Assembly: GCA_964388665.1 (NCBI GenBank)
Contig: CAYMBJ010000021.1
Span: 1-54,484, forward strand
Reading direction: 5' to 3'
Length of the DNA: 54,484 nucleotides
Source: CALCCV01 sp964388665
Lineage (GTDB): Bacteria > Bdellovibrionota > Bdellovibrionia > Bdellovibrionales > Bdellovibrionaceae
Position numbers and translations under genes: made by a program
The notes under the pieces: generated by a model
Database searches by the model: none
What the model saw: only the letters and a program-made list of their open reading frames with translations
What the model was told of the DNA's origin: nothing
In this document: positions 42,793 through 52,284 of the stretch, one piece after another
Position numbering within the stretch: position 1 is the first letter of the stretch
Layout of the letters: the number at the start of each line of letters is the position of its first letter

Positions 42793-42822
42793 AGCCCCAA
42801 AAATTAATGTCGTTTTGGGGCT
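42793..42822. terminator. Hairpin between convergent genes
   Basis: AGCCCCAAAA (42793-42802) and TTTTGGGGCT (42813-42822) form a perfect 10-base stem with a 10-base loop. It lies 61 bases past the chrA-like stop and 27 bases past the stop of the small minus-strand gene. The T-run is inside the stem rather than after it, so it is a bidirectional terminator candidate of uncertain strength. Confidence 0.55.
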
Positions 42823-42848
42823 GATGATCCATCTAGCTTAATCTGATA

Positions 42849-43145
42849 CTATTTGTTGTTCTTGCACTCCAAAACTGCCAATATATAAGCACCGCCACCG
42901 CGCTTTTCCCAATTTCTGCCATTAAAATATTTGTACTTACCAGAAACGTAGCTCGCTGAAGAACCGCCAGGCTCTGCTCCTCGGCGATAGCCTCTATCTC
43001 TGCAGTATTGGTTCATAGTAAGTCTATCTGCGCTTATATAAAAGTCGCCCTGGCGCGGATAGTGAAACCGGATATTGTTCCCGGCAATGGCAGTAACAGA
43101 ACCCAACGTCAGTAAGCCCAAGGTCAAAGTAAAAATGTTTTTCAT
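42849..43145 (-). CDS. Small secreted protein of unknown function
   Basis: This 98-residue protein has a clean signal peptide (cut near AIA, residue 21). The mature part is a basic, aromatic-rich domain of about 75 residues with two cysteines (QYCRDRGY and LECKN) that could form one disulfide. Gly-rich loops and aromatic pairs (YKYFNGRNWEKR) suggest a small beta fold. I do not recognise the family. GGGGGA precedes the ATG. Confidence 0.72.
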   Translation of the reverse strand: MKNIFTLTLGLLTLGSVTAIAGNNIRFHYPRQGDFYISADRLTMNQYCRDRGYRRGAEPGGSSASYVSGKYKYFNGRNWEKRGGGAYILAVLECKNNK

Positions 43146-43252
43146 GGTTTCCCCCTTTTATCTTTTTGTAAAATTCTCTCTCGTCTGAGGTCACTGATGC
43201 TATGACCCGCACTTGGAGCGCAATGTAACATTTAAGGAGGTGAAAAGTGTAT

Positions 43253-43268
43253 AGGCCTCGCTAGGCCT
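43253..43268 (-). terminator. Possible weak terminator after the outer-membrane-like gene
   Basis: AGGCCT-CGCT-AGGCCT forms a six-base GC-rich stem with a four-base loop, 60 bases past the stop of the minus-strand gene. On the minus strand it is followed by ATACACTTTTC. The short stem makes this tentative. Confidence 0.3.
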
Positions 43269-43327
43269 CAGACAAGCCTTGACTTTTAGATTTTGTATTC
43301 AATCAGTATGGAGTGAGTGGCGAAAAC

Positions 43328-44497
43328 CTACTTGCGACGCCGAGGACTTGATTTCTTTTTAGATTTCTTAACTTCCTTTAAGTCCACCGTCATGTCTGAG
43401 TCCTCAGTGTACTCTGATTCTTCATAAGAATCTGCCGGATTATTGGAGCCGCCCGAATTGTACTGCTTTCGTCGCTCATTTCTCTTTCTATTTTTATATG
43501 CATCCAACTGGGTCGGCGGACCCTTAAAGAGATTCTGATCAACGCCGTCGTCGGTATTGACTTCAAAATTCACTGGAATTTGACGAATCTTTTTTTCCAG
43601 AGAACGCGTGTCCTTTTCGTTGCCAAAAAACCAAGTCCAACGAGCTGCCAACTCAGTGTAAGCCGCGTATTGCGCACCCGATACAGTGGATCGCAAAATC
43701 ACTTCTAGCTGATTGGATCCCTGACTCAGTCGGCCACCCTTGAGTTCAACAAACACCACAGAGGGGTTGATCGACGAATAAATGTACGAGCCACCATTAG
43801 CTCTGACGAGGGTGGCGTCGCGCACGGAGCGCGCATTGGTGTCGGCATCTTCAATCACTGTTTGAAAGCCGCTAAATCCCAAGCCCGTGTACCATCGGCC
43901 AAAATGATAGCTGCCCGAAACTTCCCAAGGGAGCAAAGCACTGCGTCCTTCGAGGCGATAATCAAAGCCCAAATTGCCTTCAATGGTCCAATTGTTCCAC
44001 GGAAATAGATAATTTAAACCAGTGCCAAACGCGATAACACCATCGCTTGTGAGTGCTGTGTCGGTATTTTTGTCATATCTGGCAACTGGCGATGTGATAT
44101 CAAAGTTGCCCCACAAAAAATGTCGCCCGTAGAGCAAAAGAACATCGGTGCCTAGCAACACTTGACTGACAGTGGGGTTGCGGCGAGTGGCATCGGTGTT
44201 GGTACTTTCGCTATTGGCAAAGGTCATGCCGCCATAGAGACCCCATTTGTCCACAACAACATAGCGAGAGTAGAGATCAATATCCATGGTGCTGTAGCTG
44301 CGCCCTGGTCCATTGAGCACGGGGCTCGAGCCCATCGAGGTGTAATTGCTGTCGGTTTTTAAATAGCGAAATCCGACCCCCATTTCGAGTTGGCCTTCAA
44401 GAAAATGACTCTCCTCGACGACCGCTTGCGCTAACGAACTCGAAAATCCCACTAGGATCAATATCGTGCCTGTGATAAATCTTTTCACCGAATACAT
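43328..44497 (-). CDS. Putative outer-membrane beta-barrel protein with charged tail
   Basis: This 389-residue protein has a signal peptide (ITGTILILVGFSSSLAQA) and alternating strands rich in Tyr, Trp, Gly and Ser (GVGFRYL, YSRYVVVDKWGLYGG, WTIEGNLGFDYRLEG), as in outer-membrane barrels. The family is unknown to me. The last 75 residues are hydrophilic and end in a basic run (KKSKKKSSPRRRK), so the usual C-terminal aromatic barrel signal is absent. An ATG stands right behind AGAGG. The GTG three codons later has better spacing to that ribosome binding site. It is divergent from the MFS gene. Confidence 0.7.
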   Translation of the reverse strand: MYSVKRFITGTILILVGFSSSLAQAVVEESHFLEGQLEMGVGFRYLKTDSNYTSMGSSPVLNGPGRSYSTMDIDLYSRYVVVDKWGLYGGMTFANSESTNTDATRRNPTVSQVLLGTDVLLLYGRHFLWGNFDITSPVARYDKNTDTALTSDGVIAFGTGLNYLFPWNNWTIEGNLGFDYRLEGRSALLPWEVSGSYHFGRWYTGLGFSGFQTVIEDADTNARSVRDATLVRANGGSYIYSSINPSVVFVELKGGRLSQGSNQLEVILRSTVSGAQYAAYTELAARWTWFFGNEKDTRSLEKKIRQIPVNFEVNTDDGVDQNLFKGPPTQLDAYKNRKRNERRKQYNSGGSNNPADSYEESEYTEDSDMTVDLKEVKKSKKKSSPRRRK

Positions 44498-44535
44498 CCT
44501 CTCTATGTTAACAAAAACTCCTGTGAGGTAAAGCT

Positions 44536-45852
44536 TTGTCAACGCAAACTTCAGGGCCTACATCCACTAGTCCACAAGCACCTCCGCAAAAATCCGCGAT
44601 GGTGACGGTGTTTCTGTGTGTCTTTATCTATTTGCTAGGCTTTGGGATTATCATTCCCTTGATTCCCATATTGGCCCGCCAGTTCGGCGCCAGCGCTTTT
44701 GAAACGGGCCTGCTCATGTCCATCTATTCCATTATGCAATTTATGTTTGCACCTTGGTGGGGGCGACTGAGTGATCGAATTGGACGCCGACCCGTGTTGA
44801 TGATCAGTATGTTTTTTGAAGGCTTATGTTACATTTTTTTCGCTTTTTCCAACAGTTTTCTTCTGTTGTTTTTGGCCCGTGCCCTCTCTGGCTTTTTTGG
44901 CGCCTCCATCTCCACCGCTTCGGCGGTGATCTCGGATGTCACTCCCAAAGAAAATCGCTCTAAAGGCATGGCGCTCATCGGAGTGGCTTTTGGCCTTGGC
45001 TTTGTCTTTGGTCCAGCACTGGGAGGCCTTTTGGCTTCGCAGGCCCAGCTCTATAGTCCAGACCCGCTGATTCCCCACCGTGTAGTTGGCCTCTTTGTGA
45101 CGCTTTTGTGCTGGGGCAATTTTGCCTTTATGTGGAAAAAACTCAAAGAAACTCACAAGCTCCGACCTGCAGATGTGGAACCCGTCTCCACCACACACCG
45201 CCAAAAGTGGTTGAGCCTCTGGACCAATTTGCGAAAACCGACTTTGGGAATCCTGCTTTTGATTTCTTTTTCCGTTTCTTTTGCCATGTCATCGATGGAG
45301 GCCACGCTCATTCTGTATATGAATGACATCTTTGGCTGGGGCTTGAAACAAGTGAGCTGGGGATTTGCCTATATTGGTATCATCATGATCTTTTCACAAG
45401 GATATTTGGTGCGGAAGATCCTGCCCATTTATGGTGAACGCAAAATCATTCCCGTTGCGATTTTGGTATTTGGTCTGAGTCTTGGCCTCATTGGTTTTTC
45501 TACGACTGTTATGATGGTGGCTGTCGCCATGACGGGACTGGCTTTGGCTCAAGGAATGGTGAATCCAGCCACGCTCGGTTCTATCAGCGTCCTCACCTCT
45601 GTCGACAATCAGGGCGAGATCATGGGAGTGAACCAAAGCTTGGCTTCGCTGGGCAGAATTCTCGGACCGCTTTTGGGTGGGCTCCTCTATGACTACGTCT
45701 CGCTAGAATCGCCTTTCTTTTTTAGCGCCATGATTGCTGCCATCGGACTGCTGCTGGTGGCACGAACTTATGGGTCCTTGCCCAACTCTGCCTTGGTAGA
45801 AAAGGTTCCTGTCCATGCCAACACCTCAAGAGCAAAGTTGCGCCATGATTAG
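44536..45852 (+). CDS. MFS exporter, TetA-like drug:H+ antiporter family
   Basis: This 438-residue transporter has 12 predicted helices. The motif-A loop reads GRLSDRIGRRPVLM between helices 2 and 3, and the N terminus GFGIIIPLIPILARQFG fits the TCR/Tet group. The helix-5 antiporter motif appears as GLGFVFGPALGGLL. It probably exports a drug or small metabolite. The start is a TTG with a well-spaced TGAGGT site, and no ATG is available nearby. Two short genes follow with overlaps, so it heads a three-gene operon. Confidence 0.88.
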   Translation: MSTQTSGPTSTSPQAPPQKSAMVTVFLCVFIYLLGFGIIIPLIPILARQFGASAFETGLLMSIYSIMQFMFAPWWGRLSDRIGRRPVLMISMFFEGLCYIFFAFSNSFLLLFLARALSGFFGASISTASAVISDVTPKENRSKGMALIGVAFGLGFVFGPALGGLLASQAQLYSPDPLIPHRVVGLFVTLLCWGNFAFMWKKLKETHKLRPADVEPVSTTHRQKWLSLWTNLRKPTLGILLLISFSVSFAMSSMEATLILYMNDIFGWGLKQVSWGFAYIGIIMIFSQGYLVRKILPIYGERKIIPVAILVFGLSLGLIGFSTTVMMVAVAMTGLALAQGMVNPATLGSISVLTSVDNQGEIMGVNQSLASLGRILGPLLGGLLYDYVSLESPFFFSAMIAAIGLLLVARTYGSLPNSALVEKVPVHANTSRAKLRHD

Positions 45853-46237
45853 AACTCATCTTGGCACCGATCAGTTCGCCAATCTTATTAGAAACAAGGT
45901 CAACTTTGCTTACATTCCCTTGGGCGTCGACTTGGGCCTGGTGCTAGCGCCACTTCATCGAATTTCGTTGGATCGCTTTAAGATTGATCGCTTTTCAGAA
46001 GTCACCTCACTGCAAGCGCTCACTGCAAAAGAGATTGCGGTGACTCTTCATGAAAGCCTCAAAGAGCGCGGGGTCTCAAATGATTTTGGTATTGTGATCT
46101 TATCTGACGAAGGCACATTAGCTGCCGCCGTGCAGATGGAGCTGACTCTCCTGGGTTACCTCAATGCATTCTATGTTGAGGGCGGAATGCGCGCCTGCGC
46201 GCCACCCAAGTCCGCCAACAGGGGAGCCGATGAATAA
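45815..46237 (+). CDS. Rhodanese-like small protein without the catalytic cysteine (tentative)
   Basis: This 140-residue protein has a weak rhodanese pattern. It shows an early IPLGVD segment, the strand FGIVILSDEG and the closing GYLNAFYVEGG, which resembles the GY.nv..leGG end of rhodanese domains. The active-loop position holds SDEGTLAAA instead of a Cys-x4-S/G loop, so sulfur transfer is unlikely. An alternative start is the ATG ten codons later. It overlaps the MFS gene by 38 bases and the hydrolase gene by eight. Confidence 0.55.
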   Translation: MPTPQEQSCAMIRTHLGTDQFANLIRNKVNFAYIPLGVDLGLVLAPLHRISLDRFKIDRFSEVTSLQALTAKEIAVTLHESLKERGVSNDFGIVILSDEGTLAAAVQMELTLLGYLNAFYVEGGMRACAPPKSANRGADE

Positions 46238-46904
46238 GACCAATCTCGACATCTCGCTACCGACTTCTTATGAGCTGAGCCAGAGTGAATCGCAGTCACG
46301 AGGCTTACTTGTGCTTCACGGCTTTATGGACCATGCAGTGGCTGCAAAACGGCGACTCTTGGGAAATGAACCACTTGCAGGATGGACCGTTTTTGCACCA
46401 AATGGTCTGTTCCCTGCACCGGTGCACCAGGATGATCAATTTATAGATGCTTATGCTTGGTACTTTCGCGACTCGGCTTGGGGACGCGAAATGATCTCTC
46501 CGGAATTGGCGGCAAAGGCCCTATTGACCCTAATTGGTAAACTGAATTTAGAGAGTGTTCAGTGGACGATTCTTGGTTTTTCTCAAGGCGGTTTTTTTGC
46601 TCCTCATCTGGTGGAGGCAGGACTAAAAACAACAGCCATTGTTGGCGCTGGAGCTGGCTATCGATGGCCTAGCTACGAAGCTCTCACTCTTGGTCAAACT
46701 CCCCTTTCCACCCCCATTCCCGTGTATGCCATACATGGCGAAAAGGACAGTGTCGTTGACTACCAGGCAGCCAAAAAAGAATTTGCCGTTTTGCAAGAAA
46801 AGGGATTTGGCAAAAAGTGGATTTCACTTCCTGGAGTGGGTCATACCGTCGACGAACACGGCCGCAAAGAGATTCGCCGCCTATTGCAAGAGATCAGCGC
46901 CTAG
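46230..46904 (+). CDS. Alpha/beta hydrolase, phospholipase/carboxylesterase type
   Basis: This 224-residue cytoplasmic hydrolase shows the nucleophile elbow GFSQGG, the acid in GEKDSVVD and the histidine in GVGHTVDE, as in the Abhydrolase_2 (carboxylesterase/lysophospholipase) family. The oxyanion strand reads GLLVLHGFMD. The substrate is not known. GGGGAG precedes the ATG, which overlaps the previous gene by eight bases; the longer frame 22 codons upstream lacks such a site. Its end overlaps the convergent sugar-dehydrogenase gene by 11 bases. Confidence 0.85.
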   Translation: MNKTNLDISLPTSYELSQSESQSRGLLVLHGFMDHAVAAKRRLLGNEPLAGWTVFAPNGLFPAPVHQDDQFIDAYAWYFRDSAWGREMISPELAAKALLTLIGKLNLESVQWTILGFSQGGFFAPHLVEAGLKTTAIVGAGAGYRWPSYEALTLGQTPLSTPIPVYAIHGEKDSVVDYQAAKKEFAVLQEKGFGKKWISLPGVGHTVDEHGRKEIRRLLQEISA

Positions 46905-48072
46905 CCTCAATTTGATCGCGCAACTTAAGGCGAAAGATTTTTCCATGGTCGGTAGAAAAGTAGATGTGCCCAAGTTGATCTTCTACAATGTCGCGAACTC
47001 GCCATCCTTTGCCCTTTATCAATCTTTCCTCTTGCGCAACCTTACCATTTTTAAACTGAATACGATTGATGTGGGTGAGAACCAAGGCACCTGAAAAAAA
47101 GTCACCCTTCCACGCTTTAAAGAGTCTCCCCGAATAAATCAGGAGACTCGATGGAGCAATGGAGGGAACAAAATACTTCAACGGCTGCTCCATGCCATCC
47201 TTGTGAGTTCCTTCGCCGATGCTGCCACCAATGTACTCTTCTCCATAAGTGATGACTGGCCAGCCATAGTTTTTTCCCTTTTCGATGAGATTGATTTCAT
47301 CTCCTCCACGCGGCCCATGCTCGTTTTCATAGATCTTTTGAGTTTCAGGATGAATGTACAACCCCTGTGGGTTGCGATGTCCCAAGGTCCAAATTGCGGG
47401 TTTGGCATTGGTGGTACTGACAAAAGGATTGTCTTCAGGAATTTTGCCATCTTCAGTGATTCGTACAATTTTTCCCAATGTGGAATCCAAAGCTTGCGCG
47501 TAATCTCTCTGGTTGCGCTCACCAATGCTCAAATAGATCCGCCGCTGCTGATCCATTACGATTCGACAACCAAAGTGATGGCGGCTGTCAAGGGCGGGCT
47601 CCGCAGCAAAGATTTCCTGCTGTTCAACAAGCGCCCAAGTCTTTTTTCCTTTTTGTGGCGGCGCCAACTTTGCGCGCGTCAATGCCGTGGTGTTTTTGTC
47701 GCCAATGGCCTTGCTCCAACAAAAGTAAATCCGGTTGTTTTTTGCAAAGTCAGGGTCCACCATAACATCAAGCAGCCCGCCTTGCCCTCGGTGCAAAACC
47801 TTCGGGACATCTGAAACTTCAATTGTGCTCAGTTTTTCTAAATCAAGTATCCGCAAATTTCCATCACGCTGAGAAAAAATCATTTGGTTTGGACTGATAA
47901 AATCCATTGACCAAATTGTGCCCTCTCCATCATAGAGACGCTCCGCCAGGACTTTCATATTGGCGCTTTCAAAGCTAAAGTTCTCAGCCTTTTCTCGTGA
48001 TTGACAGGCGAATCCAGAAATGAAAATTAAAAAGGAAAATAAAAACCGCGAAAGAATTTTGCAAATCACCAT
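46894..48072 (-). CDS. PQQ-dependent aldose sugar dehydrogenase (YliI/Asd-like), exported
   Basis: This 392-residue periplasmic protein has the six-bladed propeller of soluble PQQ glucose dehydrogenases. Landmarks are RGQGGLLDVMVDPDF, the catalytic His region SRHHFGCRIVMD, ERNQRDYAQ, TLGHRNPQGL, NEHGPRGGDE (Ca/PQQ region) and NYGWPVITYG. It should oxidise aldoses with PQQ as cofactor. No PQQ synthesis genes are in this window. The signal sequence ends GFAC (C23), a marginal lipobox, so it may be lipid-anchored. I use the internal ATG with GAG upstream rather than the GTG five codons earlier. Confidence 0.87.
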   Translation of the reverse strand: MVICKILSRFLFSFLIFISGFACQSREKAENFSFESANMKVLAERLYDGEGTIWSMDFISPNQMIFSQRDGNLRILDLEKLSTIEVSDVPKVLHRGQGGLLDVMVDPDFAKNNRIYFCWSKAIGDKNTTALTRAKLAPPQKGKKTWALVEQQEIFAAEPALDSRHHFGCRIVMDQQRRIYLSIGERNQRDYAQALDSTLGKIVRITEDGKIPEDNPFVSTTNAKPAIWTLGHRNPQGLYIHPETQKIYENEHGPRGGDEINLIEKGKNYGWPVITYGEEYIGGSIGEGTHKDGMEQPLKYFVPSIAPSSLLIYSGRLFKAWKGDFFSGALVLTHINRIQFKNGKVAQEERLIKGKGWRVRDIVEDQLGHIYFSTDHGKIFRLKLRDQIEARR

Positions 48073-48154
48073 GATCTCAAGATACACTTTTAATCATGAT
48101 GATTTGAGTTAAATTTTCTAAAAGATTCCCAGATGTATCTCTGACAGGAGTCTG

Positions 48155-49723
48155 TTAATCCACTTCGGCAGGAGCTGTTGGTGCTGTGCCGATGGTGGCC
48201 GCAACATCACTCAGCGCCGCTAAGTTTTCTGTGGTGTCACTGACGTTTCTGGTGCTGGCGCCCCCGTTCCAATTCATGGCCATCACTCCCGTCGCCTCGC
48301 AATCGTTGACGGGGTCATATGTAATGTTTGCTGAAGAAGAAATGAATTTACCGCTGGCAGTGTCCAATGCCATCACTTGTTTTTGCACTTTGCTCACAGA
48401 CGTATGATTGCTCGCCTCTGGCCCGGTCCAGGCGCAGATCATACCGTCAATGGATCCCGGTGTGGACTGAATGGTCGGACCGAAACCAAAGTAAGCCGTT
48501 CCCGTTGCCGCGGTTGCGTTTTCAACTTTGGCGTTGAAGGTTCGCGTGTGGCTGTCGCCAGTACCCGCCTGCCAAGCGTATCGATATACTCCTAGGTAAG
48601 TTGCAGGATCAAAATCAGCCAACATATAGTGAGCATTGTTGCCCCAACCCTTGGGCGTCGATCCGTCGAGACGTTTTGTCAAGTCCACTGTCGAATTTGT
48701 TGTCGAAACGAAGGGATCGGCGTCACTTCCGCAAAAGTTTGCTGTCTTCAGTTCAAATTTCGCCGATGTGTCGGCACTCTTTTCGTAGGCCACAGAGATG
48801 GCATCCGTGTATCCAGTCGCGCTTGACGAACTGCAGTTTCCAGGCTTGGTCCCGTCACTAACCGCAATGCTAACAGAAACCTTGCCCTTGTAGGTGGTCT
48901 CAGTTGCGTTGGTAGTGACATGCTTTAAACGAATGTTATAAACTTTTGTTCCAGAGCTGCCCACAAGGCTCGCTACTCTGACTGGATTCCCAGAACTGTC
49001 GTTGGCTTCCCTCGCCAGGGATGCAGTTGTAACCGTCACAGCAGATCCGTTGATGGTTACCAAGCCGCTCATTGCGCTGGCAAGATCCACTGTTTCGCCA
49101 ATTCCGGGGAGTGATAAAGAGTTTTTCTTAGCGACACATGCCATTCCGCCTACAACAAAAGTTCCTAGGTCCGAAAGGGAAGCGACACCCTTGATTCGTT
49201 GATTTAACTGAGCGGCCGCGCAGGCCTCTCCTGAAGATTCACTCTCTTCCCAAATGCCAAGGTCCCCGCCTGGCCAGCTGCCGCTGCTTGCATTGAACTC
49301 GTGCTGAGTATAATTCACAGAGGGCCCATAGCAATTGGCATTGCCGGAACTGACAATATTAAGGGTGATCGCACAGCTCGAGGCTGTTGCTGCCAACAGT
49401 GTGGTCAGAGCAGTCTTTTTTTCTTCAGGGGTCGCGGTGCTCTCTAAGGTCGCCAATGCCTCCACTGCACCCAAAGACTGAGTTGTGGTGCGATTGGCAA
49501 CTGGCGAGGCCACCACCATATCTGAGGCCATAATTGAGCTGAGCGCCGCAGATACGCTGCTGCTCACACTGTCACTAGACGTACTAGAGCACCCCAGGAA
49601 TGCAGTCGACGCAGCTGCACTCAGAAGTGCCAAGCACACTGGCAGAATTTTTTTGCTAACTTTATTTTCTCTCTGAATACTGTTCCTCTGCTTTTTGTTT
49701 TTTCGGTACTCCTGATTCTTCAT
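48155..49723 (-). CDS. Large Ser/Thr-rich lipoprotein of unknown function
   Basis: This 522-residue protein has a lipoprotein signal with an unusually long basic n-region (about 25 residues) and lipobox FLGC (C45). The mature part begins with a Ser-rich low-complexity tract, then a Thr/Ala-rich globular region with several cysteines and strand-like segments. No catalytic motif is seen. GGAG before the ATG supports this start. No operon partner is evident. Confidence 0.75.
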   Translation of the reverse strand: MKNQEYRKNKKQRNSIQRENKVSKKILPVCLALLSAAASTAFLGCSSTSSDSVSSSVSAALSSIMASDMVVASPVANRTTTQSLGAVEALATLESTATPEEKKTALTTLLAATASSCAITLNIVSSGNANCYGPSVNYTQHEFNASSGSWPGGDLGIWEESESSGEACAAAQLNQRIKGVASLSDLGTFVVGGMACVAKKNSLSLPGIGETVDLASAMSGLVTINGSAVTVTTASLAREANDSSGNPVRVASLVGSSGTKVYNIRLKHVTTNATETTYKGKVSVSIAVSDGTKPGNCSSSSATGYTDAISVAYEKSADTSAKFELKTANFCGSDADPFVSTTNSTVDLTKRLDGSTPKGWGNNAHYMLADFDPATYLGVYRYAWQAGTGDSHTRTFNAKVENATAATGTAYFGFGPTIQSTPGSIDGMICAWTGPEASNHTSVSKVQKQVMALDTASGKFISSSANITYDPVNDCEATGVMAMNWNGGASTRNVSDTTENLAALSDVAATIGTAPTAPAEVD

Positions 49724-49864
49724 CAAAATTGCTCCTTCTCTATTGCGTTCCTCTTCTCGGCAAAAGATGAGCAAACTTGCGTACTAAATTGATAACTTTA
49801 AGGCGAGCAAATTATTTTGATAATTGAAATTTAAATTGAGCGATTGCGTGATCATTGAATTTCG

Positions 49865-51472
49865 TCAATTTACCAAGTGGTCACTATGCAAATTTGAGAT
49901 TTGCTGACGAGTCTCTTGAGGCTGATTCTCAGTTTTAAAAGTTATCTCGAAAGTGAACCTTGATCCATGACCATCTGATTCCGCCCAAATCTTTCCGGCC
50001 ATGAGTTCCACTGCGCGCTTGCAAAGCGAGAGCCCTAGGCCCGTCCCATGACTGGCGTCTCTAGGGGAGCATTGTTCGAACTCACGAAAAAGTGTAGAGA
50101 GCTTTTCCTGAGGGATTCCTCTACCTGTGTCCACCACCGAAAATCGCAATTTCACTGAGCCACTGTTGGAGGGATCATCAATTCTCTTTACTTCTAGCAA
50201 AATATGCCCCTCATCTGTGTACTTGGCGGCATTTGATAGCAAATTTAGGAGAATCTGTTTGAGTCTAAGGCTGTCACACCAGATAAATGTCGGCAGATCC
50301 TTAGCCAGCTCAAGGTGCAAATGCAATCCTTTCTGTCGAATACCACCAAGTGAAATATCAACGACATCTGTGATGAGCTCCCTTAAAGAACACGAAGCTT
50401 CATTGAGTTTCGAATTCGGCGAGTCAAGTTTCACCGCATCTAGAACATTGTTCATCAACCCCAAAGTCTGCTCTGACGCCTTCTTGATCCGTATCAAAAA
50501 GTCAGCAATCTCTTCTTCCTCTTCTCCTTCGCCCTCAAGCAGAAGTTGAGAAAATCCCAAGATACAGTTGAGATTGTTTCTCACCTCGTGGCTCATCTCG
50601 CCAATGAATTTTCCTTTGCTCTCTGCTGAGCTTAGAGCACGCGTTGCCACTTCAATTTGTTCTTCAAGCTGTTCCAAATACTCCTTTTCTTTGGTGATGT
50701 CGTGCCGAACAGAAACATACTTGTAAATGCGCCCATCCCAGTCCTTAAAGGGCATAATTGTCGTATCAACCCAGTAGTAGGTGCCATCTCTAGCTCGATT
50801 CTTGATGGCACCCTTCCAAACGCTGCCTCCGGATATGGTCTTCCACAGATTCTCAAAAAACTCCCTTGGATGTGCTCCTGAATTGATGATTCTGTGTGTG
50901 TGGCCGATGAGCTCCTGACGAGAGTATTTAGAAATTTCACAAAAGCTGTCATTGACGTAAGTGATTCGACCCGAAAGATCTGTTTCTGCAACAATAGATG
51001 CAGCATCCAAGGTTTGGATCTGGTCGGTAAGACGTCGCTCTAAGTCTTTCCGTTGAGTGATATCAAGGAGTGCGCACACCCAGTGGGAGGCCTTGCCGGC
51101 CTCATCCCGAGCCAAAACGGCATCTCTCGATAGGCACCAAATCCATGTTCCCCTTTTCGTGCGCAAGCGGTACTCGATTTCTTGCTCCGTGTCGTCCTGC
51201 AAGGTCTCAAGATTTCGCCAATGCGTGAGAAGCTGGGTTCTTTGCTCCGGATGCACCAGAGCAAGAAAATCTGCCTCACTTAGTGAGGTCATGTCCTCAA
51301 AAGTGTAGCCTGTGATCTTGCTGAAATGTTTATTGATAAAAACAGTTTTTTCGCTAAGGAGATCATATACCAAAATTCCATTGGAAAGTGACGAAAGAGT
51401 CTTTTCTAGAATTTGATGGTCAAAATGGTTGCGATCCTTGCCGGCCTCATAGCACTCATCAGGTATCAGCAT
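49865..51472 (-). CDS. Soluble PAS-PAS sensor histidine kinase
   Basis: This 535-residue protein has no transmembrane segment. It has two PAS domains with PAC motifs (about residues 25-140 and 155-262), a short coiled coil, and then HisKA with the phospho-accepting H295 (GEMSHEVRNNLNCILGFS). The ATP-binding domain has N-box NLLSNAAKYTDEG, G1 DTGRGIPQE and G2 GTGLGLSLCK. The second PAS resembles the Aer-type (GHTHRIINSG and YYWVDTTIMPF), so it may sense redox or oxygen through a flavin or heme. No response regulator is adjacent, so its partner is elsewhere. AAGGAG fixes the ATG. Confidence 0.92.
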   Translation of the reverse strand: MLIPDECYEAGKDRNHFDHQILEKTLSSLSNGILVYDLLSEKTVFINKHFSKITGYTFEDMTSLSEADFLALVHPEQRTQLLTHWRNLETLQDDTEQEIEYRLRTKRGTWIWCLSRDAVLARDEAGKASHWVCALLDITQRKDLERRLTDQIQTLDAASIVAETDLSGRITYVNDSFCEISKYSRQELIGHTHRIINSGAHPREFFENLWKTISGGSVWKGAIKNRARDGTYYWVDTTIMPFKDWDGRIYKYVSVRHDITKEKEYLEQLEEQIEVATRALSSAESKGKFIGEMSHEVRNNLNCILGFSQLLLEGEGEEEEEIADFLIRIKKASEQTLGLMNNVLDAVKLDSPNSKLNEASCSLRELITDVVDISLGGIRQKGLHLHLELAKDLPTFIWCDSLRLKQILLNLLSNAAKYTDEGHILLEVKRIDDPSNSGSVKLRFSVVDTGRGIPQEKLSTLFREFEQCSPRDASHGTGLGLSLCKRAVELMAGKIWAESDGHGSRFTFEITFKTENQPQETRQQISNLHSDHLVN

Positions 51473-51762
51473 TTTTATTACTCCTTGATAAACCATTAGC
51501 TCTTTCTGCAAGGAAAATGCCGTAGAAATATTGAAAATTGAGAACTCTTAATTTTACCCAGACGCAATCTAGAGCCCACTCCAAGTTCACTGATGTCGGT
51601 ACTATAGCCGCCTATGGACAGAGTGTCACCCCTATGAGACAAACTGACCCAAAAACAGTTTACACCCCAGCGACAGTGCATTTAGAGATCATCTGTTGTC
51701 TCAAAATAGGACTCGACCTGTAAAAACTGTATTTAACTCACCAATTGATTCAAAATTAAAGA

Positions 51763-52284
51763 ATGGAAAAGGGTGGGCTCTTTAAATTTTTGCTATTGCT
51801 AGCATTAACAGTTGTTCTGCCTTTTCAGAATTGTGGGAAGCTCGAAGTCGACGAACACAATCAGGGAACTCAGATACTAAGCGCCCAATGCCTTGCTAAG
51901 CTCAAGGGAGACTCAAACGAACTCACCCAGTTCTCCAGTGACGATTGTCAAGTGTCACAAAACTATGAGTGTGACCGGAGGATCTTTTCTCCTTACGAAC
52001 TCAACAGATCCTTTTTGGAGAAAATTTGTTTTGCCGAGGGCGATCACAATCGTGAGATCTGCCTCCCTACCAAAACATTTAAGTATGATACAAGCGCGGC
52101 TATAGGGCCTTCTCTATACGAAGAAGGCAAGGCCGGTCCCAACGAATACAACTACGAGGAGTACAGCTGTTACTTTAGCGGTCTAAAAAGGGGCGAAGCT
52201 GCCCTCATCACTGCCGATGGCGACTCCATTGAAGAGGCCTATGCCAAGACCAAAGCGGCATGTTTAAAGAGGAGTCGGCAATGA
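51763..52284 (+). CDS. Cys-rich lipoprotein with FQNC lipobox, paired with LPMO-like gene
   Basis: This 173-residue protein has a signal ending LPFQNC (C24), the same atypical lipobox as in one subtilase of this window. The mature part contains eight cysteines, probably four disulfides, and acidic loops (GDHNREICLP, NEYNYEEYSCYF). I do not recognise the family. Its stop overlaps the start of the LPMO-like gene by four bases, which suggests that the two proteins work together outside the cytoplasm. Confidence 0.75.
   Translation: MEKGGLFKFLLLLALTVVLPFQNCGKLEVDEHNQGTQILSAQCLAKLKGDSNELTQFSSDDCQVSQNYECDRRIFSPYELNRSFLEKICFAEGDHNREICLPTKTFKYDTSAAIGPSLYEEGKAGPNEYNYEEYSCYFSGLKRGEAALITADGDSIEEAYAKTKAACLKRSRQ

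Noticed and set aside
43232..43265. A mini-gene after the perfect AAGGAGGTGA on the plus strand
   Set aside because: The GTG that follows is terminated after five codons, so there is no protein. The motif is reported only as a possible anti-SD on the other strand.
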